DNA of 64,000 bases from Pollutimonas harenae (GCF_004153685.1 NZ_SDQD01000001.1:930001-994000), one strand, 5' to 3'. Positions 25,639 to 34,645 are shown, counted from the first letter of the stretch. Numbers and translations are program-made. The notes: generated by a model from the letters alone, not told the origin.

Positions 25639-27270
25639 TCAGAAAGGGTCATGCAGTACATGATAGGCACCTTTTTCGCCAATCATGAGCGCAGTGGCAT
25701 TGGTGTTGGCAGAGACTATCTCGGGCATGACGGAAGCATCGATGACACGCAGGCGGGTCACGCCGTTGACCTTCAAGCTAGGATCGACCACGGCCTTTGC
25801 ATCCGAGCCCATACGGCATGTACCAGCTGGGTGGAATACCGTACCGCCACCCTCGCGTGCGAACGTCATGATGTCGTCTCGTGTTTTGCGCTGGGAGCCG
25901 GGCAATACCTCGCCATCGACCAGGTCGCGGAATGCGGGTTGGTTGTAGATCTCGCGCAGCATGGTTATGCCGGCCACCAGCGTATTGCGATCGATTTCTT
26001 CACGCAGGTAGTTGGTTTCAATTTTTGGCGCGGCCATCGGGTCGGTACTTTGGATCTGCAGGCGCCCGCGTGAGGTGGGCCGGCACTGACAGGCCGATGC
26101 CGTGAAGCCGGGGTAGTCATGTAGCGGCGTGCCAGGCTTGTCGACCGATAGCGGCATGACGTTGAACTGCATGTCGCTTCGGTTATCGGGCGCGAACTCG
26201 GTGCGAGCAAAGCCGCCGACCTGTCCGGCGCCAACCGTCAAGGGTCCGCTATGCTTGAAATACCACTCCAGGCCCATGGAGGCCAGCTTAAGGGGATTGC
26301 GTACGTCGTTGTTGAGCGAAAGTTTTTTCTTCAGGCGCACGATGGTGCGTGCCTGATAGTGGTCTTTCAGGTTTTCGCCAACCTCGGGGGCGTTGACCAC
26401 CACAGGTACGCCCAGGGACTCCAGCAGGCTGGCGGGGCCGATGCCGGATAACTGCAATAGCTGTGGCGACTGTATTGCGCCGGCAGCCAGAATGACTTCG
26501 CGCTCGGCATGCGCCTGGTGGGTCTGCCCCTTATTGATCCACTCGACGCCAACCGCCTGTGTGCCTTCGAACAGCACGCGCGTTGTGTGTGATTCGGTCA
26601 GCACAGTAAGGTTGGGCCGATTTTGTACCGGATGCAGGAACGCGACGGATGCGCTGGAGCGCCATCCGTTCTTGATGGTCAGTTGATATTGACCCACCCC
26701 GTATTCGGTGGCGCCATTGAAGTCTGGATTGAGGGGCAGGCCAAACTGCTGCCCGGCTTCGACCCACGCTTCACAATAGGGGTGATCGTTCTTGAGTCCC
26801 GAAACACCTAGTTCGCCGCTGCCGCCGTGGTACTTGCTTTCGCCGCCTTCGTAGCCCTCAGAGCGCTTGAAAAAAGGCAGCACCGATGGGTAGTCCCATC
26901 CTTGTGCACCCATTTGCTGCCATTCGTCGTAGTCGGCGTGTTGGCCACGAATGTAAATCAGGCCATTGATCGAGCTTGACCCGCCCACCACGCGTCCGCG
27001 CGGCCAGACAATGTTGCGCCCAGCCGTTCCTTCGCAGCCTTCCGTATCGAACAGGCGGGAGAAGCGCGAATCGTAGATGGTGCGGAAATAGCCGACCGGC
27101 AAGCGCAGCCAGAAGTTCTTGTCGGCCTTCCCTGTTTCAAGCACTAGTACTTTGACCGATGGGTCACTTGAAAGGCGGTTGGCCAGAATGCATCCGGCCG
27201 AACCGGCCCCTACGATAATGTAATCGTAGGGGCCTGAGACCAGGCCTTGCGATTTAGCGGAGAGGCTCAT
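25639..27270 (-). CDS. GMC-family flavoprotein oxidoreductase (choline/alcohol dehydrogenase-like)
   Basis: A 543-residue GMC oxidoreductase. The FAD motif IIVGAGSAGCILANRLS is at 18-34. The GMC signature region WPRGRVVGGSSSINGLIYIRG follows, and the catalytic pair is likely the histidine in VFHPAGTCRMGSD and the asparagine in NTNATALM near the C-terminus. The family oxidises primary alcohols with FAD and passes electrons to quinone or cytochrome. It overlaps the receptor gene upstream by 4 bases, which ties it to the imported substrate. Annotation as choline dehydrogenase would be premature. Confidence 0.92.
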   Translation of the reverse strand: MSLSAKSQGLVSGPYDYIIVGAGSAGCILANRLSSDPSVKVLVLETGKADKNFWLRLPVGYFRTIYDSRFSRLFDTEGCEGTAGRNIVWPRGRVVGGSSSINGLIYIRGQHADYDEWQQMGAQGWDYPSVLPFFKRSEGYEGGESKYHGGSGELGVSGLKNDHPYCEAWVEAGQQFGLPLNPDFNGATEYGVGQYQLTIKNGWRSSASVAFLHPVQNRPNLTVLTESHTTRVLFEGTQAVGVEWINKGQTHQAHAEREVILAAGAIQSPQLLQLSGIGPASLLESLGVPVVVNAPEVGENLKDHYQARTIVRLKKKLSLNNDVRNPLKLASMGLEWYFKHSGPLTVGAGQVGGFARTEFAPDNRSDMQFNVMPLSVDKPGTPLHDYPGFTASACQCRPTSRGRLQIQSTDPMAAPKIETNYLREEIDRNTLVAGITMLREIYNQPAFRDLVDGEVLPGSQRKTRDDIMTFAREGGGTVFHPAGTCRMGSDAKAVVDPSLKVNGVTRLRVIDASVMPEIVSANTNATALMIGEKGAYHVLHDPF

Positions 27271-28262
27271 GCTTTCACAATATCAAGATAAAGGCTGGGG
27301 TCGAAGTACTTGGAGGCGGGCACGGCATTGGGGATTTTTGCAAAGTCGACAAAGAAGTCGGTGACTTGCTGCAGCCACTGGGTAACCGTGCCATCTTTGT
27401 ACATCTTGGCCCACTCCGGAGACAGGAACATTTTTTGCGCTTGGTACTGTTCCTTGATGTCGGACAGCGGCACCCTGGGATAGTATTTTTCTTGTATGAG
27501 CTTGAGTGATTCGTCGGTGTTGTTGATCAGATGGTCGTTCGCCACGACCCAGGTCGAGATGATGCGCTTCAGAGTGTCCGGGTTTTTTTCGAAGAACTCA
27601 TTACCGGCAGCCCAGCCGCCGGTAATGGCGGCGTCGGGATAGTACTTGGAAGCGTCGACCAGCATTTTTGCCTCGGGTACACGGGTACGCACGGAAATAT
27701 TGAAGGGTACCCATAGTGCAACAGCAGGGACGGCCTTTGAAATAAATGCGGTGACCGCGTCCTGCATGCGCTGGTTGACGATCTGTACGTCTTTCTTGGG
27801 ATCAATGTCGTTGGCGCGTAATGCCTTGTCCAGGAACACATGCGCTGTCGTTCCTGCCGTGGTCGAGATCTTTTTGCCTTTCAGGTCAGCGAAGCTGTTG
27901 ATGCCCATGTCAGGGTGTACCCAAAGCTGGGCCGTGGCGAACTCGACGTTGTTGATCAGGAAAGCCTTGCCCTGTCCGCGCGCTGGAAAGTTCGACAACA
28001 CGGCACCCGTGGAGAGCACGTCGATCGAGCCTCCGCTCATGGCCTGGAACAGCTCCAGGCCGGTCTGGAACTGGATGAACTCCGGATCCAGGCCATTCTT
28101 TTTCCATAAACCCATGGAGTCGGCCAGCCATATCTGGCCATCGACAGCGAGTGTGTGCAAATAGCCGACCTTCAGTTTTTTTGACTGAGCCCGGACAATC
28201 GATGGCGCGGCAATCGTAGCCGCTGATGCTGCTGCAAGTTCAAGAAAGGTACGACGCTTCAT
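27267..28262 (-). CDS. Taurine/nitrate-type ABC transporter substrate-binding protein
   Basis: A 331-residue receptor of the SsuA/TauA/NMT1 group. The N-terminus MKRRTFLELAAASAATIAAP looks like a signal peptide, possibly Tat-dependent with its twin arginine. The body has GSIDVLSTGAVLSNFPARG and an internal KKISTTAGTTAHVFLDKAL segment typical of the fold. ATPase and permease genes lie directly upstream on the same strand. Related systems import sulfonates, pyrimidine precursors or aromatic acids; the ligand here is unknown. Confidence 0.92.
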   Translation of the reverse strand: MKRRTFLELAAASAATIAAPSIVRAQSKKLKVGYLHTLAVDGQIWLADSMGLWKKNGLDPEFIQFQTGLELFQAMSGGSIDVLSTGAVLSNFPARGQGKAFLINNVEFATAQLWVHPDMGINSFADLKGKKISTTAGTTAHVFLDKALRANDIDPKKDVQIVNQRMQDAVTAFISKAVPAVALWVPFNISVRTRVPEAKMLVDASKYYPDAAITGGWAAGNEFFEKNPDTLKRIISTWVVANDHLINNTDESLKLIQEKYYPRVPLSDIKEQYQAQKMFLSPEWAKMYKDGTVTQWLQQVTDFFVDFAKIPNAVPASKYFDPSLYLDIVKA

Positions 28263-28300
28263 GGGGTATCTCCTTTTATGGTCGGAACAAGTCCGTTTGA

Positions 28301-29122
28301 TCAGTTGCTGACCTTGGATTTGGCTTGTGCCTCTTGCGCCGCATACTCGCGCATCACCGAGTCGTGAATGTGTGAGCGCAGCGTGTTGAATTCCGGCGTG
28401 TCCTGCAACGAGCGATGCCGGGGATAGGGGAAGGGGATATCTACCACCTCCCTTATTTGCGAAGGACGGGCGGAAATCACCAGTACCTTGTTTGCCAGAT
28501 AGACGGCCTCTTCCACAGAGTGCGTAATCAGCATGACCGTCTTGCCTTCTGCATGCAGAATCTGCAGCAGCAGATCGTGCATGGCACTGCGAGTTTGGGC
28601 ATCCAGGGCGCCGAAAGGCTCGTCCATCAGGATGAACTCAGGATGGACGGCATACGTACGAGCCAGCGCGAGTCGCTGCCGCATGCCGCCGGACAAAGTT
28701 TTGGGAAAGGCCTTGCGAAAATCAGCGAGCCCCATCAACGTCAGGTAACGCTCGACGATTTCTTTCTTTTCGGTGGCTGTCACTTTCGCGCTGTTGTTCT
28801 TGAGCTCGAGGCCAAAGGCGATATTTTGTTCGACAGTCAGCCAGGGAAAGACGCCATATTCCTGGAACATGACACCGCGGTCCGGGCCAGGGCCCTCGAT
28901 TTCCTTGCCGTCCAGTGTGACGGTGCCGTTGCTGGGCTTGAGAAAGCCGGCCGCCATATTCATGAGCGTTGTCTTGCCACAGCCCGATGGACCAACCAGT
29001 GCAACAAAGTCGCCCTGGTTAATGCTGAAAGACATGTCCCGAACGACCTCGAGGGGGCCGTTCTGGGTGTCGAACTTCATCGAAACATTGTTAAAGCCTA
29101 TACGTTCTTTTGACTGTTCCAT
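28301..29122 (-). CDS. Taurine/nitrate-type ABC transporter ATP-binding protein
   Basis: A 273-residue ATPase with Walker A GPSGCGKTT (44-52), signature LSGGMRQRLALARTYA and Walker B FILMDEPFGALD, as in SsuB/TauB. ATG 29122 lies 2 bases after the permease stop and gives a normal N-terminus; an in-frame ATG at 29149 would overlap the permease gene. The gene order permease-ATPase-receptor is continuous on the minus strand. Confidence 0.93.
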   Translation of the reverse strand: MEQSKERIGFNNVSMKFDTQNGPLEVVRDMSFSINQGDFVALVGPSGCGKTTLMNMAAGFLKPSNGTVTLDGKEIEGPGPDRGVMFQEYGVFPWLTVEQNIAFGLELKNNSAKVTATEKKEIVERYLTLMGLADFRKAFPKTLSGGMRQRLALARTYAVHPEFILMDEPFGALDAQTRSAMHDLLLQILHAEGKTVMLITHSVEEAVYLANKVLVISARPSQIREVVDIPFPYPRHRSLQDTPEFNTLRSHIHDSVMREYAAQEAQAKSKVSN

Positions 29123-29124
29123 AA

Positions 29125-29901
29125 TCAGTTTTCCGTCTTGTCTTGCCAACTGACGAGCCGATTCGAAAGCCGGCGCAGGCCTATGTCCATGAGTAGCGCC
29201 AGCACACCAATGCTGATGATGCCCAGGTAGATGGTGCGCAAATCGAAAAAGGCGGAGGCGTTCTGGATCATGGCGCCTAGCCCCTCTTGGGCAGCCACCA
29301 GCTCGGAGGCGACCAGGGTGGCCCAGGCAACGCCCAATGCAACGCGCAATGCAGTGAGCATGTGGGGCACCGTCATGGGCAGCATCACTTTGCGGAAAAT
29401 CTCGAAATCGGTGGCGCCGAGCGTGCGGGCTACGCGGATATACACAGGGCTGATCTGGATCATGCCCTCATACATCACGATCACGGCGGCAAAGAACGAG
29501 GCATAGAACAAGATGGCGACTTTGGCGACTTCGCCAATGCCGAGGTACACGATGGCCAGGGGAATCAGAGCAATGGGTGGCAAGGCACGGAAGAAGTTGA
29601 TCAAAGGGTCGACAAAACGGCGCACAGGCCTGTACCAGCCAATCAGAAAGCCGACCGGTACGGCAAGCAGCATGCCCAGCAACAGACCCAGGACAACGCG
29701 CTGCGCCGACATATAGACATTGACAATGAAGTTGCCTTCGGTCAGGTGCACCCACAGTGTTTGCGCCACCTCGGCGGGCGACGGTAGCAATGTCGGGTTG
29801 ATCAGGCCCGTCATGCGCAGGGCCGTCCAGAACACGAGCAGAAAGAGGAAAGGAAGAACCGCCCAGCCGATATTGACCAGGGCGTTACTGCTTTTTTTCA
29901 T
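29125..29901 (-). CDS. Taurine/nitrate-type ABC transporter permease
   Basis: A 258-residue membrane protein with about six hydrophobic helices and the binding-protein-dependent transport motif (VARTLGATDFEIFRKVMLP, about 150-168) that docks the ATPase. This is the SsuC/TauC family. It follows the GntR regulator gene by 23 bp, so regulator and transporter are probably co-transcribed. Confidence 0.93.
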   Translation of the reverse strand: MKKSSNALVNIGWAVLPFLFLLVFWTALRMTGLINPTLLPSPAEVAQTLWVHLTEGNFIVNVYMSAQRVVLGLLLGMLLAVPVGFLIGWYRPVRRFVDPLINFFRALPPIALIPLAIVYLGIGEVAKVAILFYASFFAAVIVMYEGMIQISPVYIRVARTLGATDFEIFRKVMLPMTVPHMLTALRVALGVAWATLVASELVAAQEGLGAMIQNASAFFDLRTIYLGIISIGVLALLMDIGLRRLSNRLVSWQDKTEN

Positions 29902-29924
29902 TGATGTCTCCGTTGTAATGATGA

Positions 29925-30707
29925 TCAGGCAGTCTTCTTTGCGGACTCCTTATTTCTGGCCTTGCGGTTCACTCCCTGCATCAGGTCAACATCGATGAGG
30001 ATCATCTGTGCCGGATACTGTATGTGTGCGTAGTAGATGATGCGTTCCTGTTCGTCGAGCAGGCTGCGGCATACATCGGCGATTGGATCGCCAATACCAA
30101 TATTCAGGTGTGTTGCGGTTTCTTCGTCGCATACGGTAATGCGCATGATCTGGCGGCCGTTGGCGACATGGATGTTGGGCGTCGACGCCAATTGCTGGAT
30201 TGCCGGCTTTAGGCGAAAGCCTTCCGGATCGGTATCGAAGATATCTTTGGCAATGTAGAGATCGATCAGGCAATAGGGCTCGTCTTTGTAGTAATGGACG
30301 CGCCGCATATGTTCATAGTCGGGTCCCACCTTGCCGAACTTCAGGGCGGGCACCAGCTTGGATTTTTCGTGCTGGATGGAAAGCAGTCGGATCTTGAGGT
30401 TGCCGACCCGGTCGACCAGCTCGTCGAAATTATTGGGCAGCTTGAACCAGCGCTGGGCGGATAAATCTTTGGCGACAAACGTACCTAGCCCACGGGTGCG
30501 TCGTACGATGCCTTCGTCTTCCAGTTGCGTAAGCGCCGCACGCAAAGTGATGCGCGACACGTCGTATTCTTCTGCCAGTTTTTCTAGTGTGGGAATTTGC
30601 GCACCATAAGGCCATTCCTGGCTTTCTATTTTTTGACGCATAAGCTTGGCCACCTGTATGTACAGGGGCATGCGGCTTTTATGAAAAACATTTGTTTCTA
30701 TAGACAT
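29925..30707 (-). CDS. GntR-family regulator (HutC/UTRA type)
   Basis: A 260-residue regulator with an N-terminal winged helix (KLAEEYDVSRITLRAALTQL, about 47-66, then EDEGIVRR) and a C-terminal UTRA ligand-binding domain (VRRVHYYKDEPYCLIDLYIA). It heads the minus-strand operon for the taurine-type transporter, GMC oxidoreductase and enolase-superfamily enzyme, and is probably autoregulated. ATAGACA occurs twice with a 20-bp period over its start region (30700 and 30720), a possible but weak operator candidate. Confidence 0.92.
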   Translation of the reverse strand: MSIETNVFHKSRMPLYIQVAKLMRQKIESQEWPYGAQIPTLEKLAEEYDVSRITLRAALTQLEDEGIVRRTRGLGTFVAKDLSAQRWFKLPNNFDELVDRVGNLKIRLLSIQHEKSKLVPALKFGKVGPDYEHMRRVHYYKDEPYCLIDLYIAKDIFDTDPEGFRLKPAIQQLASTPNIHVANGRQIMRITVCDEETATHLNIGIGDPIADVCRSLLDEQERIIYYAHIQYPAQMILIDVDLMQGVNRKARNKESAKKTA

Positions 30708-30796
30708 AAAGTCATGTTAATAGACACAATGTTGAGGAGTCAATAGCCAAATAATCGTGCGAGAAAACCACATACGTACGGGAGTAAGGGTTGTTC

Positions 30797-30833
30797 TAGG
30801 GTAAACCCTTGTATAGATCTAGGGTTTACCCTA
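30797..30833. promoter_or_regulatory. 13-bp perfect inverted repeat, probable operator
   Basis: TAGGGTAAACCCT and its exact reverse complement AGGGTTTACCCTA are separated by 11 bases (TGTATAGATCT). Each arm is itself a short AGGGT-N2-ACCCT dyad, so there are two half-sites plus the large palindrome. The repeat covers the -35 box and spacer of a good sigma70-type promoter for the downstream small gene. A DNA-binding regulator is therefore likely; it is not identified. The central ACCCT-N11-AGGGT spacing resembles MerR-type metal operators, but only in geometry. Confidence 0.6.
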
Positions 30834-30837
30834 TAAT
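30809..30837 (+). promoter_or_regulatory. Predicted sigma70-type promoter of the small gene
   Basis: TTGTAT (30809-30814) and a perfect TATAAT (30832-30837) are separated by 17 bases. The small coding sequence begins 36 bp downstream of the -10 box. The promoter is embedded in a large inverted repeat, implying tight control. Confidence 0.6.
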
Positions 30838-30873
30838 CTCTATAACGATCAACACACCGCATAGGTTCTGAAC

Positions 30874-31077
30874 ATGGCAAACATCAAACTGGCATTAGCA
30901 GGCAACGGCCCCGTCAGCTCGGTCGCTTCCAGGGCCGCACATAATCGCTCCGTTGGCTCGCGCGCGGCCTCAGCCGCCAAATCCTTTATTGCTGCTGTAA
31001 ACAAGGCAGACAACGCCTTGGCGGGCTATATGGCAGACTTGGCCAAGGCCCGCAATCAGGGCGTAGTCAAGGATTAA
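30874..31077 (+). CDS. Small alanine-rich protein of unknown function
   Basis: A 67-residue protein, not recognised. It is rich in alanine and serine with scattered lysine and arginine, has no cysteine and no membrane segment, and reads as mostly helical (SRAASAAKSFIAAVNKADNA in the middle). The ATG is 36 bp after a TATAAT box, while the ribosome-binding site is weak (AGGTTCTGAAC). It stands alone between a divergent regulator and a convergent ornithine-cyclodeaminase-like gene, 7 bp from the latter's end. The strong palindromic promoter argues that it is expressed. Confidence 0.65.
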   Translation: MANIKLALAGNGPVSSVASRAAHNRSVGSRAASAAKSFIAAVNKADNALAGYMADLAKARNQGVVKD

Positions 31078-31084
31078 GCCTTAC

Positions 31085-32020
31085 TTACGGCTGCTCATGC
31101 CCATAAACCAGGGTTGCAGCCGTCAGATCTTCGAGCGCAGTTCCCACTGATTTAAAAACGGTACGCTCTTGCTGCGACTGGCGGCCTTTCGACCCGTCGC
31201 GGCACAAATCTTCCAGCGTGGCCACAACGTCGCCCGATGTAAATACCTTGCGCGACATGGGTTCGAGCAACTCGCCGGACTTGATCAGGGCCTCCTGAGT
31301 ATCAACATAGATCCGCGCATCTTTGAAGGCGTGATCATCGGCCTCCCGCATGGCGGGTGTAAAGCTCCCAATCAAATCAAGATGAGAACCCGGTTGCAGC
31401 CACTCTCCGTGGACAATGGGAGCGCTGGCCAAGGTGGCGCAAGTAACGATGTCGGCGCTGGCGACGGCTTCAGACAGGTCTCGTGCAAGCAGGGCATCAA
31501 AACCGCGGTTCTGAAGATCTTGCACCAGACGAACTGCTGAACTTTCTTGCCTGTTCCAGACCTGTACCTGACAGCCGGGCCGAACGACTGCATAAGCGTC
31601 CGCCAGTAGGCTTGCGACACGACCGGTACCCACTATCAATATACGTGCAGCATCTTCACGAGCAAGAAAAGAAGCGGCCAGTGCCGAAGCGGCAGCGGTG
31701 CGCCTGGAGGTGATTTCGTCACCGTCCATCAACGCAAGTGGTTCGCCGGTTGTGGCGTCGAAAAGCAGATAAGTGGAATGCAGGCCAGGCTTGCCCAGCG
31801 CGCTATTGCCTGGAGCAATGTTGACGGTCTTGATGCCCATGAAGCCGCCTTCTACCCAGGCAGGCATGATGAGGGTGGTCATGCTGCTGGCGCTGCCCTC
31901 CACGCGGTGGACATGGCGCAAGGGAACCTGACATGACTCGATGAAGGCATCTTTCAGCGCAGGAACAAGACGCTCAAAAGATAGCGCTGCCCGTGTTTTC
32001 TCTTGGTTAAATATTTTCAT
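31085..32020 (-). CDS. Ornithine cyclodeaminase/mu-crystallin family protein
   Basis: A 311-residue member of the ornithine cyclodeaminase/mu-crystallin family. Conserved features are K64 (MGIKTVNIAPGN), MDGDEITSRRTAAASALAA (98-116) and the NAD motif VGTGRVA (130-136). Homologues act as ornithine cyclodeaminase, pyrroline-2-carboxylate reductase, alanine dehydrogenase or ketimine reductase. It lies downstream of the FCD-type GntR gene on the same strand and next to an amidase and Liv transporter, so a role in a nitrogenous substrate pathway is plausible. The 135 bp upstream holds no other gene. Confidence 0.9.
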   Translation of the reverse strand: MKIFNQEKTRAALSFERLVPALKDAFIESCQVPLRHVHRVEGSASSMTTLIMPAWVEGGFMGIKTVNIAPGNSALGKPGLHSTYLLFDATTGEPLALMDGDEITSRRTAAASALAASFLAREDAARILIVGTGRVASLLADAYAVVRPGCQVQVWNRQESSAVRLVQDLQNRGFDALLARDLSEAVASADIVTCATLASAPIVHGEWLQPGSHLDLIGSFTPAMREADDHAFKDARIYVDTQEALIKSGELLEPMSRKVFTSGDVVATLEDLCRDGSKGRQSQQERTVFKSVGTALEDLTAATLVYGHEQP

Positions 32021-32155
32021 TCGTTTCTTTTACCGGTTCGAGGCGGCCCTAAACAAACAGGCATCATGCGGTGGCGGCGGGCATGGTCGTTTGGCGCAAT
32101 ATAGTATAGGCCTCGAACGAATATGCCGAGCAGCGGTACGATCATGTACGCAGGC

Positions 32156-32890
32156 TTAGCGCGTGTTTTTGCTTGAGCTATCTGTTCTGGCGGCGGGCAT
32201 CAAAAGCCGTATGCCGGAACGATCTGCAACGTTGTGCAAATGTTCCCGCATGGCGCTGCTGGCAAGTGCTGGCGAGCCGGTGGCCAGGGCATCAACAATG
32301 TGGGCGTGCTCCTGTATGGGCTCGGCCACGCGGTCAGGATTCGCAAAGGCGACTTGCCGGCTGCTTTCGATGACGTTTTCGATGCCTGCCACAATGTCTG
32401 TCAGCAGTGGGCTGCCTGCAATCTCGAAGATGCGTTCATGAAATGCTTGGTCGGCCTCCGCCATGATGACCAGGTCGCCCTGATTGGCGGCATCCTGCAT
32501 GTTGACGATTGTGTCCCGTAATTGATCCAGGCCGGACTCCGTCACAACATTGGCGGCCAGCATGACGGCAAGTTCTTCCAGTTGCGCACGCACCATGTAG
32601 ACGTCGCGCAGGGCATAGCGCCCTTGAAAAGACCAGCGGCCATAGGCGCTTTCGAGGCCTTTTAGGCGTGGGTCCGCAATGAATACGCCGCGTCCGGCTT
32701 CGCTGCGCAGCAAACCGAGACCTTCCAGCATGGTGATGGCTTCGCGCAGCGATGCACGGCTGACGCCGAGCTGTTCCGCGAGTTGCCGTTGCCCCGGCAA
32801 TCGTCCCGTCTTCGACCATTTCTTTTGCCGTATCAGGGTCTGCAGCTGCTGCGCAACTTGCTTGACGAGGGAGGTTGATTGAGTACTCAT
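32156..32890 (-). CDS. GntR-family regulator (FadR/FCD type)
   Basis: A 244-residue regulator with a winged-helix region (LPGQRQLAEQLGVSRASLRE, then AITMLEGLGLL) and a helical FCD effector domain with metal/ligand histidine (DQAFHERIFEIAGSPLL). ATG 32890 gives MSTQSTSLVKQVAQQL, a normal start; the ATG at 32944 would translate through likely promoter DNA. A perfect GntR-type palindrome sits between it and the divergent amidase gene, so autoregulation and control of the amidase are likely. Confidence 0.92.
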   Translation of the reverse strand: MSTQSTSLVKQVAQQLQTLIRQKKWSKTGRLPGQRQLAEQLGVSRASLREAITMLEGLGLLRSEAGRGVFIADPRLKGLESAYGRWSFQGRYALRDVYMVRAQLEELAVMLAANVVTESGLDQLRDTIVNMQDAANQGDLVIMAEADQAFHERIFEIAGSPLLTDIVAGIENVIESSRQVAFANPDRVAEPIQEHAHIVDALATGSPALASSAMREHLHNVADRSGIRLLMPAARTDSSSKNTR

Positions 32891-32953
32891 TGCGTATCGG
32901 CCCGGCCCAAATGGTGTATTGACATGCATTTTATGTGCGGGCATTATGACATC

Positions 32954-32970
32954 AACTGGTAAGACCAGTT
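32954..32970. promoter_or_regulatory. GntR (FadR-type) operator, copy 1
   Basis: AACTGGT-AAG-ACCAGTT is a perfect 7-bp inverted repeat in the divergent region between the FCD-type regulator and the amidase. Its form matches the TGGTnnnACCA core of FadR/PdhR/LldR-type GntR sites. A second near-copy precedes the Liv receptor gene 1.7 kb away. Confidence 0.75.
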
Positions 32971-33016
32971 AAGAGGCAGGTGTTTTCGTATCCGGTAGTC
33001 TTTATCGGGGGAACCC

Positions 33017-34603
33017 ATGACAGCAGCAGTGGACAGCGCTTCGGTGATGGCAGCATTCGATCACGTAGCCGAGGGCCTGGCGGCCTTGAATCAATATCCA
33101 TTTACGGATCGAGGCGCACCATGGGCCGAGCGGCTCAATATCAATCTGCCCGAGCTCAAGGCCTTGCAAGCCTTAACGGACGAAGCAGGCGCGCACTATC
33201 GGTTTGAGCTGAAGCCGCTGGCTGGCGAAGGCGTGGCTCCCTCGGCTGCAGCTAATGGTGTTGCGGCAATTTCGCGCAACGCGCACCTGCCTGATGCCAA
33301 GGTGGCCCAGGCAGCCTTGCTGGCCTTGCACGCTGCCCACCGCCACGAGCACCTGAACGCCTTTATTCAGTTGACCACCGAATCATCAATCATGGCGCAG
33401 GCAGATGCCCTGACAGCCATAAAACATCAGGCCAGCCTGCCCTTGTTGGGTGTGCCGATTGCCATAAAGGACCTCATGGCAGTCCAGGGATTCCCTCTTA
33501 CTGGTGGTACTCAGGCGCCGGCCGATAACCCACCCTCCACCGAAGATGGCTTGGCCGTAAGGCGGCTGCGGGAGGCGGGTGCTTTATTCGTGGGCACGAC
33601 GAATCTTCATGAATTGGCCTATGGCATTACCAGTAACAATCCTCACTACGGCGCCGTGCTCAACCCTTACGACACCAGCGTCATCCCCGGGGGCTCCAGC
33701 GGCGGTTCGGCTGCTGCCGTTGCCGCGGGTATCGTGCGGGCCAGTATCGGTACCGATACCTCAGGGTCCATTCGCATCCCGGCAGCGTGTTGCGGGGTCG
33801 TCGGGTTCAAACCCAGCTACGATGTTGTTCCGCGCCAGGGTGCGCTAGACCTTGGTCCCACGCTCGATCATATCGGCCCAATTGCGCGTTCGGTCGACGA
33901 TGCGGCCTTGTTGTTTGCCGTCATGGCGGGCTTGCCTGCACAGGTGCCGCAACGCTTGGCTTCTCTGGCCGGCATACGTATAGGTGTGCCGGCCAACTAT
34001 TTTTTTGAACCGCTTGCGTCCGATGTACAGGCAGCCATGCAGGCCGCCCTCGAATCAATGGCCGAAGATGGTGCGCAACTAGTACCGATACAGCTCGATG
34101 ATATTGACCTTGCCCCCGCCATTCAGTTTGCCACCCTGTGCAGTGAAGCTACTGCCATACATTGGCGCCGGCTGTTGGCAAAACCGGGCTCCCTTGGTCC
34201 GGACGTCAGAGTCCGGCTGGAAATCGGTCAATTGCTGCCGGCTATCTGGTACACCCGTGCCCAGGGGGCCAGAACGCAGCTGGCCAAGGTTGTGGACGCG
34301 GCCCTGGCCGACGTCGACGTGATCGTCACGCCTACCATGCGAACTACCGCGCCGCCGGTATCGGCCAGCCATGTGCAAGTCGGACAACAATCCATGCCCA
34401 TGCATACCGCCGTTACTGGCTTGACGCTGCCATTTAATCTAATTGGGCTGCCCGCCATTACGCTGCCTTGCGGCAGAGGCGAGCGAGGCTTGCCGGTTGG
34501 TTTGCAACTGGCGTCCGGCAGGCAGCAAGACTGGAAGCTGCTTGCGGTGGCGGCGCGTGCTGAGGCCTTGTTGCCCGAGGTTGGTATCGGCCACGAGCAT
34601 TGA
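33017..34603 (+). CDS. Amidase signature family enzyme
   Basis: A 528-residue amidase. The Ser-cisSer-Lys triad is visible: K151 ([12 protein letters not shown]), S227 ([11 protein letters not shown]) and nucleophile S251 ([16 protein letters not shown]). Members hydrolyse carboxylic amides, carbamates or allophanate. About 85 residues precede the core, longer than minimal amidases. It is divergent from the FCD GntR gene and upstream of a Liv-type transporter under a similar operator, so it may release ammonia from the imported compound. It is not the tRNA amidotransferase GatA, since gatB and gatC are absent. Confidence 0.9.
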   Translation: MTAAVDSASVMAAFDHVAEGLAALNQYPFTDRGAPWAERLNINLPELKALQALTDEAGAHYRFELKPLAGEGVAPSAAANGVAAISRNAHLPDAKVAQAALLALHAAHRHEHLNAFIQLTTESSIMAQADALTAIKHQASLPLLGVPIAIKDLMAVQGFPLTGGTQAPADNPPSTEDGLAVRRLREAGALFVGTTNLHELAYGITSNNPHYGAVLNPYDTSVIPGGSSGGSAAAVAAGIVRASIGTDTSGSIRIPAACCGVVGFKPSYDVVPRQGALDLGPTLDHIGPIARSVDDAALLFAVMAGLPAQVPQRLASLAGIRIGVPANYFFEPLASDVQAAMQAALESMAEDGAQLVPIQLDDIDLAPAIQFATLCSEATAIHWRRLLAKPGSLGPDVRVRLEIGQLLPAIWYTRAQGARTQLAKVVDAALADVDVIVTPTMRTTAPPVSASHVQVGQQSMPMHTAVTGLTLPFNLIGLPAITLPCGRGERGLPVGLQLASGRQQDWKLLAVAARAEALLPEVGIGHEH

Positions 34604-34628
34604 CAATCGCCCTGAAGTTTATGAATAT

Positions 34629-34645
34629 AACTGGTCAGACCGGTC
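34629..34645. promoter_or_regulatory. GntR (FadR-type) operator, copy 2
   Basis: AACTGGT-CAG-ACCGGTC agrees with copy 1 at 14 of 17 positions, keeping the TGGT/ACC core. It lies 76 bp ahead of the Liv receptor gene. It links amidase and transporter to the same regulator. Confidence 0.7.

Noticed and set aside
30805-30825. ACCCT-N11-AGGGT resembles CadR/PbrR-type MerR operators
   Set aside because: The spacing matches, but the promoter spacer is 17 bases rather than 19-20, and no MerR or metal-resistance gene is nearby.
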